From: Nocardia rhamnosiphila NBRC 108938
GTDB taxonomy: Bacteria > Actinomycetota > Actinomycetes > Mycobacteriales > Mycobacteriaceae
DNA: 64,000 nt
Direction: 5' to 3'
Assembly (NCBI RefSeq): GCF_000720425.1
Contig: NZ_JOAJ01000005.1
Span: forward strand, 496,001-560,000
Shown here: one piece after another, positions 52,761 to 61,141 of the stretch
Numbering within the stretch: position 1 is the stretch's first letter
Layout: each line of letters begins with the position of its first letter
The notes under the pieces: model-generated
Seen by the model: only the letters and a program-made list of their open reading frames with translations
The model's database searches: none
Told to the model about the DNA's origin: nothing
Made by a program: the position numbers and the translations under genes

Positions 52761-53826
52761 GGTCCCGGTCGTGCACCGCCTCGCATCGCGGGCAGCTCCA
52801 CTGCCGAATATTCAACGGCAGCGCATCGACGATGTGCCCGCACGCTGAGCACGTTCTCGACGACGGATAGAACCGGTCGACCGCGACGACCTCCCGCCCG
52901 TACCACTGCGCCTTGTACTCGAGCATCGACCGGAACTCCGACCAGCTCGCATCCGACACCGCCCGCGCCAAGCTGTGATTGCGGACCATGTTCCGCACGC
53001 TCAGATCCTCGATGGCGATCGCTTGGTTCTCGCGCACCAGCCGAGTCGAAACTTTGTGCAGATGGTCCCGCCGCCGGTCGGCGATACGGGCGTAAACCTT
53101 GGCGACCTTCGTTCGTGCCTTGGCCCGGTTGTTCGATCCTTTCTGCGTGTGCGCGAGCCTGCGCTGCGCCTTGGCGAGTTTCTCGCGGTCCCTGCGCTCG
53201 TGCCGCGGGTTGACGATTTTCTCTCCAGTGGAGAGCGTGTAGAGGCTGGCGATCCCCGCGTCCAAGCCGACCGTCGCCGTCGTCGGGACGTGCTCGACGA
53301 TCGTGTCCTCGACCAGGATCGAGATGTGGTACCGGCCCGCCGAGTCGCGGGAGACGGTAACCTGCGACGGGTCTGCACCCTCCGGTAGCGGACGGGACCA
53401 GCGGATGTCCAGTGGCTCGGACTGTTTGGCGAGCGTGATTCGTCCGTTCCGGTAGCCGAAGCACCCCCGGTAGTAGGTGGCCGAGTCGAGGCTCTTCCCC
53501 TTCTTCTTGAACTTGGGGTAGCCGGTTTGCTTGCGCCAGAACTTGTCGAACGCGGCTTGCAAATTCCGCAGCGCGGCCTGCAACGGCCCCTTCGACGGTT
53601 CGGCGAGCCATGCCGTGCCGGGGTCGCGTTTCCAGCTCGTGAGCAACTTGTCCGTCTCGGCATGGGTGACCCGCCGCTGCTCCTGCGTCCAGGCGCGGGA
53701 CCGCTCGTCCAAGGCGCGGTTGTAGACGTAGCGGACACAGCCGAAGGTGCGGGCGAGCTGCTCGCATTGCTCGTCCGACGGATAGAAACGGAACTTGTAC
53801 GCCCGCTTCACCACCTTCGATGCCAT
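52681..53826 (-). CDS. tnpB: TnpB RNA-guided nuclease
   Basis: A full-length 381-residue TnpB, the ancestor type of Cas12. All three RuvC acidic residues are in place: D189 (VGLDAGI), E273 (IAIEDL) and D355 (HDRDHNAAKNIL). The zinc finger is complete with C326, C329, C345 and C348. TnpB cuts DNA next to a short target-adjacent motif using the omega-RNA made from the element's right end. There is no frameshift, so activity is plausible. Directly upstream, 53828-53857 forms an 11-bp perfect hairpin with an 8-nt loop. Confidence 0.93.
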   Translation of the reverse strand: MASKVVKRAYKFRFYPSDEQCEQLARTFGCVRYVYNRALDERSRAWTQEQRRVTHAETDKLLTSWKRDPGTAWLAEPSKGPLQAALRNLQAAFDKFWRKQTGYPKFKKKGKSLDSATYYRGCFGYRNGRITLAKQSEPLDIRWSRPLPEGADPSQVTVSRDSAGRYHISILVEDTIVEHVPTTATVGLDAGIASLYTLSTGEKIVNPRHERRDREKLAKAQRRLAHTQKGSNNRAKARTKVAKVYARIADRRRDHLHKVSTRLVRENQAIAIEDLSVRNMVRNHSLARAVSDASWSEFRSMLEYKAQWYGREVVAVDRFYPSSRTCSACGHIVDALPLNIRQWSCPRCEAVHDRDHNAAKNILAAGLAVSACGDGVRPSRA

Positions 53827-53827
53827 A

Positions 53828-53857
53828 CCTGACAGAATACCAATCGATTCTGTCAGG
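53828..53857 (-). repeat. 11-bp inverted repeat at the tnpB start
   Basis: CCTGACAGAAT (53828-53838) and ATTCTGTCAGG (53847-53857) are perfect complements with an 8-nt loop, two bases upstream of the tnpB ATG. It may be an operator for autoregulation or an RNA hairpin that limits tnpB translation. Confidence 0.6.
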
Positions 53858-53875
53858 ATGCCGTTGATGCGCTGA

Positions 53876-53895
53876 CCCGGTCCTGAAGGACCGGG
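53876..53895 (-). repeat. Left-end hairpin of the IS element
   Basis: CCCGGTCC and GGACCGGG with loop TGAA form a perfect 8-bp hairpin, the structure that Y1 transposases recognise at IS200/IS605 ends. Its stem and loop resemble the right-end hairpin at 52607-52626. Confidence 0.6.
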
Positions 53896-53933
53896 CTTGC
53901 GCGCTACGTTTCCGGGCCATGGTCGGATGCTTG

Positions 53934-53946
53934 CCCCGATACGGGG
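53934..53946 (-). terminator. Short hairpin after the NlpC/P60 gene
   Basis: CCCCG-ata-CGGGG, 5-bp stem and 3-nt loop, 20 nt past the stop. It probably ends the EspC-like/NlpC transcript or lay in the original operon before the insertion. Confidence 0.35.
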
Positions 53947-53965
53947 TGCCATTGCTGCGGGTGGT

Positions 53966-55057
53966 TCATTCCGTGGGCCGGTAGAACCCGAGGAATTCCA
54001 TCCCGCTGTTCTCCGTCCGGACCGAGCTGATCTGCACCGGATCGCCGGCTTCGATCAGCTGGCCGTTGCCGATCACCATCGCCACATGGCCGTCCCATAC
54101 CGCGAGATCGCCGGGCATGAGATCGCCCGGCGACACCGGGGTGGCGCCGTTGGCCTGTTCGTGGGCCAGCCGAGGTAGCTCCACGCCGGCCTCGCCGTAG
54201 GCGTATTTGGTCATCCCGCTGCAGTCCAGCCCGGCCCCAGGGGTGTTGCCGCCCCAGACATAGGGGGTGCCGAGCGTGCCCAGGGCCGATTTCACTGCGG
54301 TGGCGGCCTTCTCGTTGGGCGCCTCCACCACACTGCCGTCCGGCAGGGTGACCTTCACGCCCTCGCCCGTGGTGGTACCGGTCGAGGTGGCGGTTTTCTG
54401 CGGGGTCCCGGAGCTGGTGGTGGTGCCGCTCGGGCTCGACGACATAGCGGTGCTCATCATCGATCCGGCCATCCCGGCCGCGGTGCTCAGCCCCGACGCC
54501 ACCGTCGAAACGGCCTGGGTGCTCACCGGCGCGGTACTCGCCGCCGACGGGGTGGGCGGCGGCGGGGTGAGCTCGTTCATCGAGGAGGTCTGGGTCTGCA
54601 GTTCGTTCTGCACCCGGCCCACCACGCCCAGCGCCTGGCCCAGATGATCGATCGCGGATCCCACCAGCAGCGACATACCCGCCGGCGTGCCCAGGGCGGG
54701 CGCGGCCGCGGCGGCGGTGTTCACGAACGACTGCGCGATGGTGGTGAGGTCCTTGTTGCCGGTCTCCACATGGGCCGCGGCCTGGCCCATCACGGTCGCC
54801 ATCTCGTTGCCGCGGTCGGAGATGCTCGCGGCCGAGGTCTGCACGCGCAGCGCCTTCGAGGTCGCGGCGTCCGCGCCGGTCCCGTCCCATGCGGTGTTCA
54901 TCTGATTGATACCGCCGCGGCCCAGCGCATGGACCTGGTCGATGGCCGTGGACGCGGTACGCAGTGCGTCGCCGGGGCCGCCGGTGGCCAGGACGCCGGT
55001 GCCGAAACTGGCGAGCAGTTCGAGAATCGGCCTGGCAAGCGTATTGATATCGATCAC
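53966..55057 (-). CDS. NlpC/P60 endopeptidase with ESX-type N-terminal domain
   Basis: A 363-residue protein. Residues 1-155 are helical and Ala-rich, like the helical domains of type VII secretion substrates. A Pro/Ser/Thr linker (~160-230) follows. The C-terminal NlpC/P60 domain has the catalytic Cys279 (GLDCSG) and His324 (DGHVAMVIG) and would cleave peptidoglycan stem peptides. No Sec signal is visible, so export through an ESX system is inferred. GTG 55057 starts 4 nt after the stop of the EspC-like gene. Confidence 0.85.
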   Translation of the reverse strand: MIDINTLARPILELLASFGTGVLATGGPGDALRTASTAIDQVHALGRGGINQMNTAWDGTGADAATSKALRVQTSAASISDRGNEMATVMGQAAAHVETGNKDLTTIAQSFVNTAAAAAPALGTPAGMSLLVGSAIDHLGQALGVVGRVQNELQTQTSSMNELTPPPPTPSAASTAPVSTQAVSTVASGLSTAAGMAGSMMSTAMSSSPSGTTTSSGTPQKTATSTGTTTGEGVKVTLPDGSVVEAPNEKAATAVKSALGTLGTPYVWGGNTPGAGLDCSGMTKYAYGEAGVELPRLAHEQANGATPVSPGDLMPGDLAVWDGHVAMVIGNGQLIEAGDPVQISSVRTENSGMEFLGFYRPTE

Positions 55058-55061
55058 CGGG

Positions 55062-55376
55062 TCACTCCCCGGCAGCACCGCGCAGGGCGGCCGCATTGCT
55101 GATGTCGGCCTCGGCGTAACTCACCGCGGCCACGCCGGCCGCCCCGCTCATCGTGCCCAGCACCGCGGAAAGCTGGCCGATCGTCGCCACATGGCCGGCA
55201 TGCGCGGCCGCGTACGCCGCGAGGAAATCGCCGCCGATCAGACCGAAGATCGGCCCCAGAACCGTGGGCGCCGCACCCGCGGCCCCGGTCCCCGCCACCG
55301 CGAGTTCGGAGGCCATCACCCCGGCGGTGGTGCCGTAGGCCGCGATGCCCTGGGCATCGGCTGAGATGTTCACCAT
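55062..55376 (-). CDS. EspC-like type VII secretion target
   Basis: A 104-residue helical protein starting [15 protein letters not shown] and rich in Ala and Gly, with the helix-turn-helix layout of EspC/DUF2580 proteins, which are ESX-1-associated substrates. GGGGG lies upstream of ATG 55376; ATG 55391 is an alternative without a ribosome-binding site. It is probably co-secreted with the NlpC/P60 protein encoded 4 nt downstream. No core ESX machinery gene is in the window. Confidence 0.7.
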   Translation of the reverse strand: MVNISADAQGIAAYGTTAGVMASELAVAGTGAAGAAPTVLGPIFGLIGGDFLAAYAAAHAGHVATIGQLSAVLGTMSGAAGVAAVSYAEADISNAAALRGAAGE

Positions 55377-55528
55377 CAGAGGTTCCCCCATCGACTTCGT
55401 TAACGGGCAGAGTATGTCATCTACCGGTTTCGACGCGTCGGCTTCCCGCGCGGTTCCGCGGAATTCGATTTCCGCGGAAAGTCACGGCGCGACGGCCGCC
55501 GCTACCCCGTCGACTTTATCGTTCCCTC

Positions 55529-56152
55529 ATGCGCACGCACACGCTGGATCATCCGCTCGTGGCGATACTGCTCACCGCACTCCGCGACGAACGCACCCCC
55601 GACCCCGCCTTCCGGGCCGCCCTGCGGGACCTGTCCAGACTCCTGGTCTACGAGGCGCTACGGGACGCGCCCGTCGCACATTTCGACATCACCACGCCGG
55701 TCGCGGCCACCCGCGGCGTGCGACTGGCCCGGCCGCCGCTGCTGGTACCGGTCCTGCGGGCCGGACTCGGCATGGTCGACGCCGCCACCGACCTCATTCC
55801 GGACTCGCAGGTGGGTTTCGTCGGTGTCGCCCGGAACGAGGAGACCCACCGGCCGGTGCCGTATCTGGAATCGCTGCCCGACGACCTGTCGGCCACACCG
55901 GTGATGGTGCTGGACCCGATGCTGGCCACCGGCGGATCCATGCTGCACACGCTGGGGTTGCTGGCCGACCGGGGCGCGCTCGACATCACCGCCGTCTGCG
56001 TGGTGGCGGCGCCGGAAGGTATCGCGGCGCTCGCGGGTTCGGGATATCCGGTCCGGCTGGTGACGGCGGTGATCGACGACCGGCTCAACGACGACGCCTA
56101 TATCGTGCCCGGACTCGGCGACGCGGGGGACCGGCAGTTCGGACCGCGCTGA
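55529..56152 (+). CDS. upp: Uracil phosphoribosyltransferase
   Basis: A 207-residue enzyme that converts uracil and PRPP to UMP. The PRPP-binding motif is [15 protein letters not shown], and the end [15 protein letters not shown] holds the uracil-binding region. A TTTATC element lies 8 nt upstream of the ATG, suggesting a near-leaderless mRNA. It is convergent with pmmB (7-nt gap), the conserved order in mycobacteria. Confidence 0.95.
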   Translation: MRTHTLDHPLVAILLTALRDERTPDPAFRAALRDLSRLLVYEALRDAPVAHFDITTPVAATRGVRLARPPLLVPVLRAGLGMVDAATDLIPDSQVGFVGVARNEETHRPVPYLESLPDDLSATPVMVLDPMLATGGSMLHTLGLLADRGALDITAVCVVAAPEGIAALAGSGYPVRLVTAVIDDRLNDDAYIVPGLGDAGDRQFGPR

Positions 56153-56159
56153 ACCCGCC

Positions 56160-57659
56160 TCAGCCGGCCAGTGTGCGGCAGTACCCGCGCAACTCCGAAA
56201 GCCGCTCCTGCGCGGTAGTTCTGGCGGCCCGCAACCCGGCCGGGCCGGAAACCGGATGCACCACCTCCAGGTAGCACTTGAGCTTCGGTTCGGTGCCCGA
56301 GGGGCGGACGACCAACCGCACGCCGTCACCGGTGAAGACCAGCGCGTCGGTACGCATCCGGCCCCGCAGCGCGGCCATATCGGTGTAGTCGACCGCGGTC
56401 CCGGCCAGTGTTCCCGGTGGTGCGGCCCGCAGCGCCTCCACCACCGCGGCGGCCGCCCGCTGATCGGGGAGGCGCAGCGAGACCTGATCGCCGGCGTGCA
56501 CACCGAACTCGACGGCCAGATCGTCCAGTTCGTCGTGCAGTGTGCGGCCGCGGGCACGCAGCCGCGACACCAGATCGGCGGCCATGACCGCCGCGGAGAC
56601 ACCGTCCTTGTCGCGGACGGTCGCCGGATCCACACAGTGCCCGATCGCCTCCTCGTACGCGTAGACCAGGCCGTCGCCCGCGCGCGCCAGCCATTTGAAC
56701 CCGGTGAGGGTTTCGGCATAGCGGGCGCCGCGCGCCGGCGCCAGCCGGGAGAGCAGACGGGACGAGACGATCGTGGTGGCCACCAGCGGGTCCGTGGTCG
56801 CCGTGCGCAGCACATCATCGGCCAGCAGCACCCCGGTTTCGTCCCCGCGCAACATGCGCCACCCGTCCGGTGTGGGGACACCCAGCGCGCAGCGGTCGGC
56901 GTCGGGATCCAGCGCCACGGCCAGATCGGCGTCCACCCGCTCGGCCAGCCGTAGCAGCAGATCCGCCGCTCCCGGCTCCTCCGGGTTCGGGAAGGCCACT
57001 GTGGGGAAATCGGGGTCGGGTGCGAACTGTTCGGTGACCGCGTGGATATCGGTGAAACCGGCGGTGGTGAGCGCGTGCACGGCGGTGGCGCCGCCGACAC
57101 CGTGTAACGGCGTGAACGCGATCCGGATTCCCGCGCGTTCCCCGTCCCCGCCGATCAGCCGGGGTAGCTGCGCGACCCGCGCCAGATAGTGCGACAGGAC
57201 CGCACCCCCCGACGCGGCGACGGGCTCGCGTCCGATCGGTTCGGTGACCGTCGTGATCCGCTGCTCGATCTCGGTATCTGCGGGCGGCGCCAGCTGGGTG
57301 CCGCCGTCGACGAAGACCTTGTAGCCGTTGTCCCCGGGCGGATTGTGCGATGCGGTGATCTGCACACCCGCCACCGCACCCGATTCGCGCACGGCGAAGG
57401 CGGTGACGGGGGTCGGCAGCGGTTCGGGCAGCCGGGTCACCGCGAAACCGGCCGCGGCCAGCACCTCGGCGGTGACCGCCGCGAATTCCGCGGATCCGTG
57501 CCGGGCGTCCCGGCCGACCACCACCGTGCCGCCACCGAGGCAGCGGTCCCGCAGCCAGGCGGCGAGCCCGGCGGTCGCGCGCGCCACCGTGGTCTCGTTC
57601 ATTCCATCCGGGCCGGGGGCCAGCGGCCCGCGCAGACCCGCCGTGCCGAAGGTCAGCAT
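56160..57659 (-). CDS. pmmB: Phosphomannomutase/phosphoglucomutase PmmB
   Basis: A 499-residue alpha-D-phosphohexomutase. The phosphoserine loop is TASHNPPGDNG with Ser104, the metal-binding loop is DPDADR, the sugar loop follows near GDETG, and the phosphate-binding end is RPSGTEPKLK. Some members act on phosphopentoses, which would fit the salvage context by feeding ribose phosphates into metabolism. Its ATG directly follows the punA stop. Confidence 0.93.
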   Translation of the reverse strand: MLTFGTAGLRGPLAPGPDGMNETTVARATAGLAAWLRDRCLGGGTVVVGRDARHGSAEFAAVTAEVLAAAGFAVTRLPEPLPTPVTAFAVRESGAVAGVQITASHNPPGDNGYKVFVDGGTQLAPPADTEIEQRITTVTEPIGREPVAASGGAVLSHYLARVAQLPRLIGGDGERAGIRIAFTPLHGVGGATAVHALTTAGFTDIHAVTEQFAPDPDFPTVAFPNPEEPGAADLLLRLAERVDADLAVALDPDADRCALGVPTPDGWRMLRGDETGVLLADDVLRTATTDPLVATTIVSSRLLSRLAPARGARYAETLTGFKWLARAGDGLVYAYEEAIGHCVDPATVRDKDGVSAAVMAADLVSRLRARGRTLHDELDDLAVEFGVHAGDQVSLRLPDQRAAAAVVEALRAAPPGTLAGTAVDYTDMAALRGRMRTDALVFTGDGVRLVVRPSGTEPKLKCYLEVVHPVSGPAGLRAARTTAQERLSELRGYCRTLAG

Positions 57660-58439
57660 CTACAGCTGCTCCAGCACACCGCGCAGTAATTTGCCCAGGC
57701 GCGGCGCCGCCGCGCGCCCCTCCGCGAGCACCTCGGCATGGGCCAGCGGCGCGCCAGTGACCCCGGCCGCCAGGTTCGTGACCAGGGAGATGCCGAGCAG
57801 CCGGACGCCGAGAGCGCGCGCCGCGATGGCTTCCAGCACCGTCGACATCCCCACCAGATCGGCCCCGATCGTGGCCAGCATGCGGATCTCCGCGGGTGTC
57901 TCGTACTGCGGTCCGGTGAGCCCGGCGTACACGCCCTCGGTCAGGTCCGGGTCGACGCGCCGCGCGAGATCGCGCAACCGCGGGTCCCAGGTGTCGACCA
58001 GATCGACGAAGGTGGGCCCGGTCAGCGGCGTCGTACCGGTGAGATTGAGGTGATCGCGCACCAGCACGGCCTCCCCGACCCGCATACCCGGGCGGATCCC
58101 GCCGGCGGCGTTGGTGAGGATCACCGTCTCCGCGCCCGCCGCCACCGCGGTCCGCACCGGATGTACGACCTCCTCGGCGGAATGCCCCTCGTACAGGTGC
58201 TGGCGTCCCATGAGCACGAGGGCGTGGATATCGCCGATCGACACCGACACCACCCGGCCCACATGCCCCTGCGCGGTGGGCGCGGCGAATCCGGGCAGCT
58301 CCGGCATCGGTATCTCGGCATTGGGGGTCCCGAGTTCGGCGGCGGCGTCCTGCCAGCCCGAACCCAGCACCACCGCGACCCGGTGTCGATCCACGGACGA
58401 ACGGGCCGCGATCTCCTCGGCAGCCTCTTCGGCAAGCAT
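57660..58439 (-). CDS. punA: Purine nucleoside phosphorylase
   Basis: A 259-residue trimeric-type phosphorylase releasing purine bases and (deoxy)ribose 1-phosphate. Markers are VVLGSGWQ near the start, [24 protein letters not shown] and [14 protein letters not shown] 58439 gives a slightly shorter N-terminus than mycobacterial orthologues. TAG and the pmmB ATG are adjacent, so both genes form an operon that would link base release to sugar-phosphate conversion. Confidence 0.93.
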   Translation of the reverse strand: MLAEEAAEEIAARSSVDRHRVAVVLGSGWQDAAAELGTPNAEIPMPELPGFAAPTAQGHVGRVVSVSIGDIHALVLMGRQHLYEGHSAEEVVHPVRTAVAAGAETVILTNAAGGIRPGMRVGEAVLVRDHLNLTGTTPLTGPTFVDLVDTWDPRLRDLARRVDPDLTEGVYAGLTGPQYETPAEIRMLATIGADLVGMSTVLEAIAARALGVRLLGISLVTNLAAGVTGAPLAHAEVLAEGRAAAPRLGKLLRGVLEQL

Positions 58440-58542
58440 GGCGGCCAGTGTATGGCCTCCCGCGCCGCCGGCCCGCCCGAACCGCGTGCGCCGGTGGGGC
58501 CTCCGGCGGCCATCCCTGATTCGTAGCCGATACGCTGCACAG

Positions 58543-59247
58543 ATGCCGTACCTGGAACGTGATGGAAACGTTTTCGTGCTGTCGCTGGGCAACGAGGGCC
58601 AGACCGACAGCGAGAACCGCTTCAGCCACGAGTGGATAGACGAGACGCACGCGCTACTGGACACCGTGGTGGCCGTCGAGGGGCCCGCCGCGCTGGTGAC
58701 GACCGCCACCGGGAAGTTCTTCAGCAACGGACTCGACACCGACTGGCTATTCGCGAATCTCGACCGGATGCACGGCTACCTCGACCGCGTGCACAGCGTG
58801 TTCAGCCGGTTGCTCGCGTTTCCGCTGCCCACCGTCGCGGCCGTCAACGGTCACGCCTTCGGCGCCGGCGCCATGCTCGCCACCTGCCACGATTTCCGGG
58901 TGATGCGCGCCGACCGCGGATTCTGGTGCCTACCCGAGGTGCATCTGGGGATGCCGTTCACCGTCGGGATGAACGCCCTGCTCACCAGCCGGTTGACCAA
59001 CCAGGTGGCGGTCGCCGCGATGACCACCGGCCACCGGTTCGGCGCCGCGGAAGCCCGGGCGGCGGGTATCGTGGACGACGTCGCCGACGCCGAGGCACTG
59101 CGCGCCGCCGCGGTGGAGCGGGCTGCCGGACTGGCCGCCAATCGGACTCCTAGCCTGCCCGCCATCAAACGCGCCCTGCACGCCACGGCGCTGGCCGGCC
59201 TCACGGTGCCGACCACTCCGGATAACCTGGCATTCGCCTCGAACTAG
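58543..59247 (+). CDS. Enoyl-CoA hydratase/isomerase-family protein
   Basis: A 234-residue crotonase-fold protein. The oxyanion-hole residues lie in GKFFSNGLD and [12 protein letters not shown], and the substrate region includes [16 protein letters not shown]. The usual catalytic pair of hydratases is not clearly present, so it may be an isomerase. A -10-like TACGCT just upstream of ATG 58543 suggests a leaderless mRNA. It is divergent from punA. Confidence 0.88.
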   Translation: MPYLERDGNVFVLSLGNEGQTDSENRFSHEWIDETHALLDTVVAVEGPAALVTTATGKFFSNGLDTDWLFANLDRMHGYLDRVHSVFSRLLAFPLPTVAAVNGHAFGAGAMLATCHDFRVMRADRGFWCLPEVHLGMPFTVGMNALLTSRLTNQVAVAAMTTGHRFGAAEARAAGIVDDVADAEALRAAAVERAAGLAANRTPSLPAIKRALHATALAGLTVPTTPDNLAFASN

Positions 59248-59258
59248 CCGCGAGCGAG

Positions 59259-59277
59259 CCGGTCGGGCGTCGACCGG
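59259..59277 (+). terminator. Hairpin after the enoyl-CoA hydratase-like gene
   Basis: CCGGTCG (59259-59265) and CGACCGG (59271-59277) form a perfect 7-bp stem with a 5-nt loop, 12 nt past the stop. Confidence 0.5.
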
Positions 59278-59493
59278 AACGCGCACGCCCCACCGGAGAC
59301 GCGGATGCGGCACGGATGCCGCCGCGCACGGATAGGGCAGCGGTGCGAAACTGGTGGATACGGCCGTTCCCCGGGGGATAGCGGAACCGCCGGTATGTAC
59401 CGCGGCCACGGCCGCGGACGATACGTGTACGGGCGATCCGCGCACGTGGAGAAGTGGTTCACAGCTGCTCGTTCTACGACAGGAGGACATTCG

Positions 59494-60690
59494 GTGAGCA
59501 CAACCGGCCGTACGGTGCGAGACGGACAGGACGCGGTGACGGCGTGGCTGGCCGAGCACACGGTCGATCTCGTTCAATGGCGCCGGCACATCCACGCCAA
59601 CCCGGAATTATCCCGTACCGAGTTCGCGACCACCGAATTCGTCGGCACCTGGCTGACGAAGGCCGGACTCTCGTTCCGGGTGCTGCCGACCGGAACCGGT
59701 CTGATCTGCGATATCGGTCCCGAGGACGCGCCGCGGATCGCGTTGCGCGCCGATATGGACGCACTGGCGCTCCAGGAGTTCACCGGCCGACCCTTCGCCT
59801 CGACGGTGCCCGGCGTCTCGCATGCCTGCGGCCACGACGCGCACACCAGCATCCTGCTCGGTACCGCGCTGGCCCTCGCCGACCTCGATCTCCCGGTCGG
59901 CGTACGGCTGATCTTCCAGCACGCCGAGGAGGTCATGCCCGGCGGTGCCATCGATATGGTCGCGGCCGGCGCGATGACCGGAGTGGACCGGGTCTTCGCC
60001 CTGCACTGCGATCCGCGGCTGGAAGCCGGCAAGGTCGGCATCCGGGTCGGCGCCATCACCTCCGCCGCCGATACCGTCGAACTGGTGCTGGATTCGCCCG
60101 GCGGGCACACCTCCCGACCACACCTCACCAGTGACCTCGTCTACGCGATCGGCACCGTCATCACCGGTCTGCCCGGCCTGCTCACCCGCCGGATCGACCC
60201 GCGTACCAGCACGGTCATGGTGTGGGGCGCGGTCAGCGCCGGCAAGGCCCCGAACGCGATCCCGCAGACCGGCATGCTCACCGGCACCGTCCGCACCGGC
60301 GACCACGCCACCTGGTCCCTGCTCGAACCGATGGTGCGCGAGATCGTCGACGGCCTGCTCGCACCGACCGGTGTGCGCTACCAACTCGACTACCGGCGCG
60401 GCGTGCCACCGGTGGTCAACGACGAACACTCGGTCCGCATGCTCAGCGACGCGGTCCGCGCCATCGGCCCCGACGCTCTCGCCGACACCCCGCAATCCGG
60501 CGGCGGCGAAGATTTCTCCTGGTACCTGGAAGAAGTTCCCGGCGCCATGGCCCGCCTCGGCGTCTGGCCCGGCGAAGGCCCCCAGCTCGACCTGCACCAG
60601 CCGACGTTCGATCTCGACGAACGGGCGTTGCCGGTGGGGGTGCGGACGTTCACCAACATCGTTCTACAAGCGGGGCAGGAGCTGGCCTGA
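59494..60690 (+). CDS. M20-family amidohydrolase (AmiA-like)
   Basis: A 398-residue metal-dependent amidohydrolase of the M20D/AmhX group. The zinc or manganese ligands lie in HACGHDAHTSILLG, HAEEVMPGGA and the later GGGEDFSWY. The dimerisation lid is between residues ~185 and 300. Members cleave N-acyl amino acids or similar amides. AGGAGG precedes GTG 59494. M. tuberculosis has two adjacent paralogues, amiA1 and amiB1; only one is present here. Confidence 0.9.
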   Translation: MSTTGRTVRDGQDAVTAWLAEHTVDLVQWRRHIHANPELSRTEFATTEFVGTWLTKAGLSFRVLPTGTGLICDIGPEDAPRIALRADMDALALQEFTGRPFASTVPGVSHACGHDAHTSILLGTALALADLDLPVGVRLIFQHAEEVMPGGAIDMVAAGAMTGVDRVFALHCDPRLEAGKVGIRVGAITSAADTVELVLDSPGGHTSRPHLTSDLVYAIGTVITGLPGLLTRRIDPRTSTVMVWGAVSAGKAPNAIPQTGMLTGTVRTGDHATWSLLEPMVREIVDGLLAPTGVRYQLDYRRGVPPVVNDEHSVRMLSDAVRAIGPDALADTPQSGGGEDFSWYLEEVPGAMARLGVWPGEGPQLDLHQPTFDLDERALPVGVRTFTNIVLQAGQELA

Positions 60691-60747
60691 CCCGGGGCAC
60701 GGACCGCGAAGGTGGGTACGTGAGCTCGCTCGTGAAGGTGCTGTGTT

Positions 60748-60872
60748 TTTTGGCGGCGCCTCCGGCGCCGTGGGGTTGAGGCCCCCTTTGGTCTCGCCGT
60801 TTCGGCCTCGAGACTCGCGCCTGCGGCGCATGCGCTTCGAGGCCGAAACGGCGAGACGGGCCTCAACCCTTT
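60748..60872 (+). repeat. Structured inverted-repeat element, copy 1
   Basis: A two-hairpin element. Hairpin I is GGCGCCTCCGGCGCC. Hairpin II has an outer 12-bp stem (60773-60784 with 60858-60869) and an inner perfect 21-bp stem (60791-60811 with 60837-60857), separated by a 6-nt bulge on the left. The 25-nt loop holds GACTCGCGCCTGCGGCGCAT. Copy 2 at 61020-61141 has the same layout in inverted orientation, with compensated differences in the stems. Confidence 0.85.
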
Positions 60873-61019
60873 GAGGTGTCTCGTAAGACTCGACGCATGC
60901 GGGTTGCGTCGGCACTCGAAGGCCGGAACGGATGCCGACTCGACCGCCCGGCCGGCCTGGCGTCCGGACGCCTTCGCGAACAGGAGTACCCGCTCGGTGC
61001 TGAGCTCGGCGAGGTCCAT

Positions 61020-61141
61020 AAAGGGTCGAGGCCCGTCCCGTCGTTCAGCGTCCGAAGTGCATGCGCCGCAGGCGCGAGTCTCGGGCGCTGAACGACGGGA
61101 CCGAGGGGGCCTCGACCCCGCGCGCCGGAGGCGCGCCAAAA
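61020..61141 (-). repeat. Structured inverted-repeat element, copy 2 (inverted)
   Basis: On the minus strand this copy reads TTTTGGCGCGCCTCCGGCGC and onward as copy 1 does. The outer stem is 61023-61034 with 61107-61118. The inner stem is 61035-61055 with 61081-61101, 21 bp including one G-U. The loop is the exact counterpart of copy 1. The inner stem differs from copy 1 at about eight positions, nearly all matched on the opposite arm. It ends at the stop of the gamma-glutamylcyclotransferase-like gene. Confidence 0.85.

Larger units (their letters stand above)
52597..53900 (-). mobile_element. IS200/IS605-type element with tnpB only (IS1341-like)
   Basis: The element is defined by tnpB and a hairpin at each end. 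The right end carries an imperfect hairpin at 52607-52626 followed on the minus strand by GGAGGAGGTCAA, the usual 3' terminus of this family, placing the boundary at about 52597. The left end has a perfect 8-bp hairpin at 53876-53895. No tnpA gene is present, so it cannot transpose by itself. The exact left boundary near 53896-53930 is uncertain. It sits between the NlpC/P60 gene and the 121-residue gene. Confidence 0.8.
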
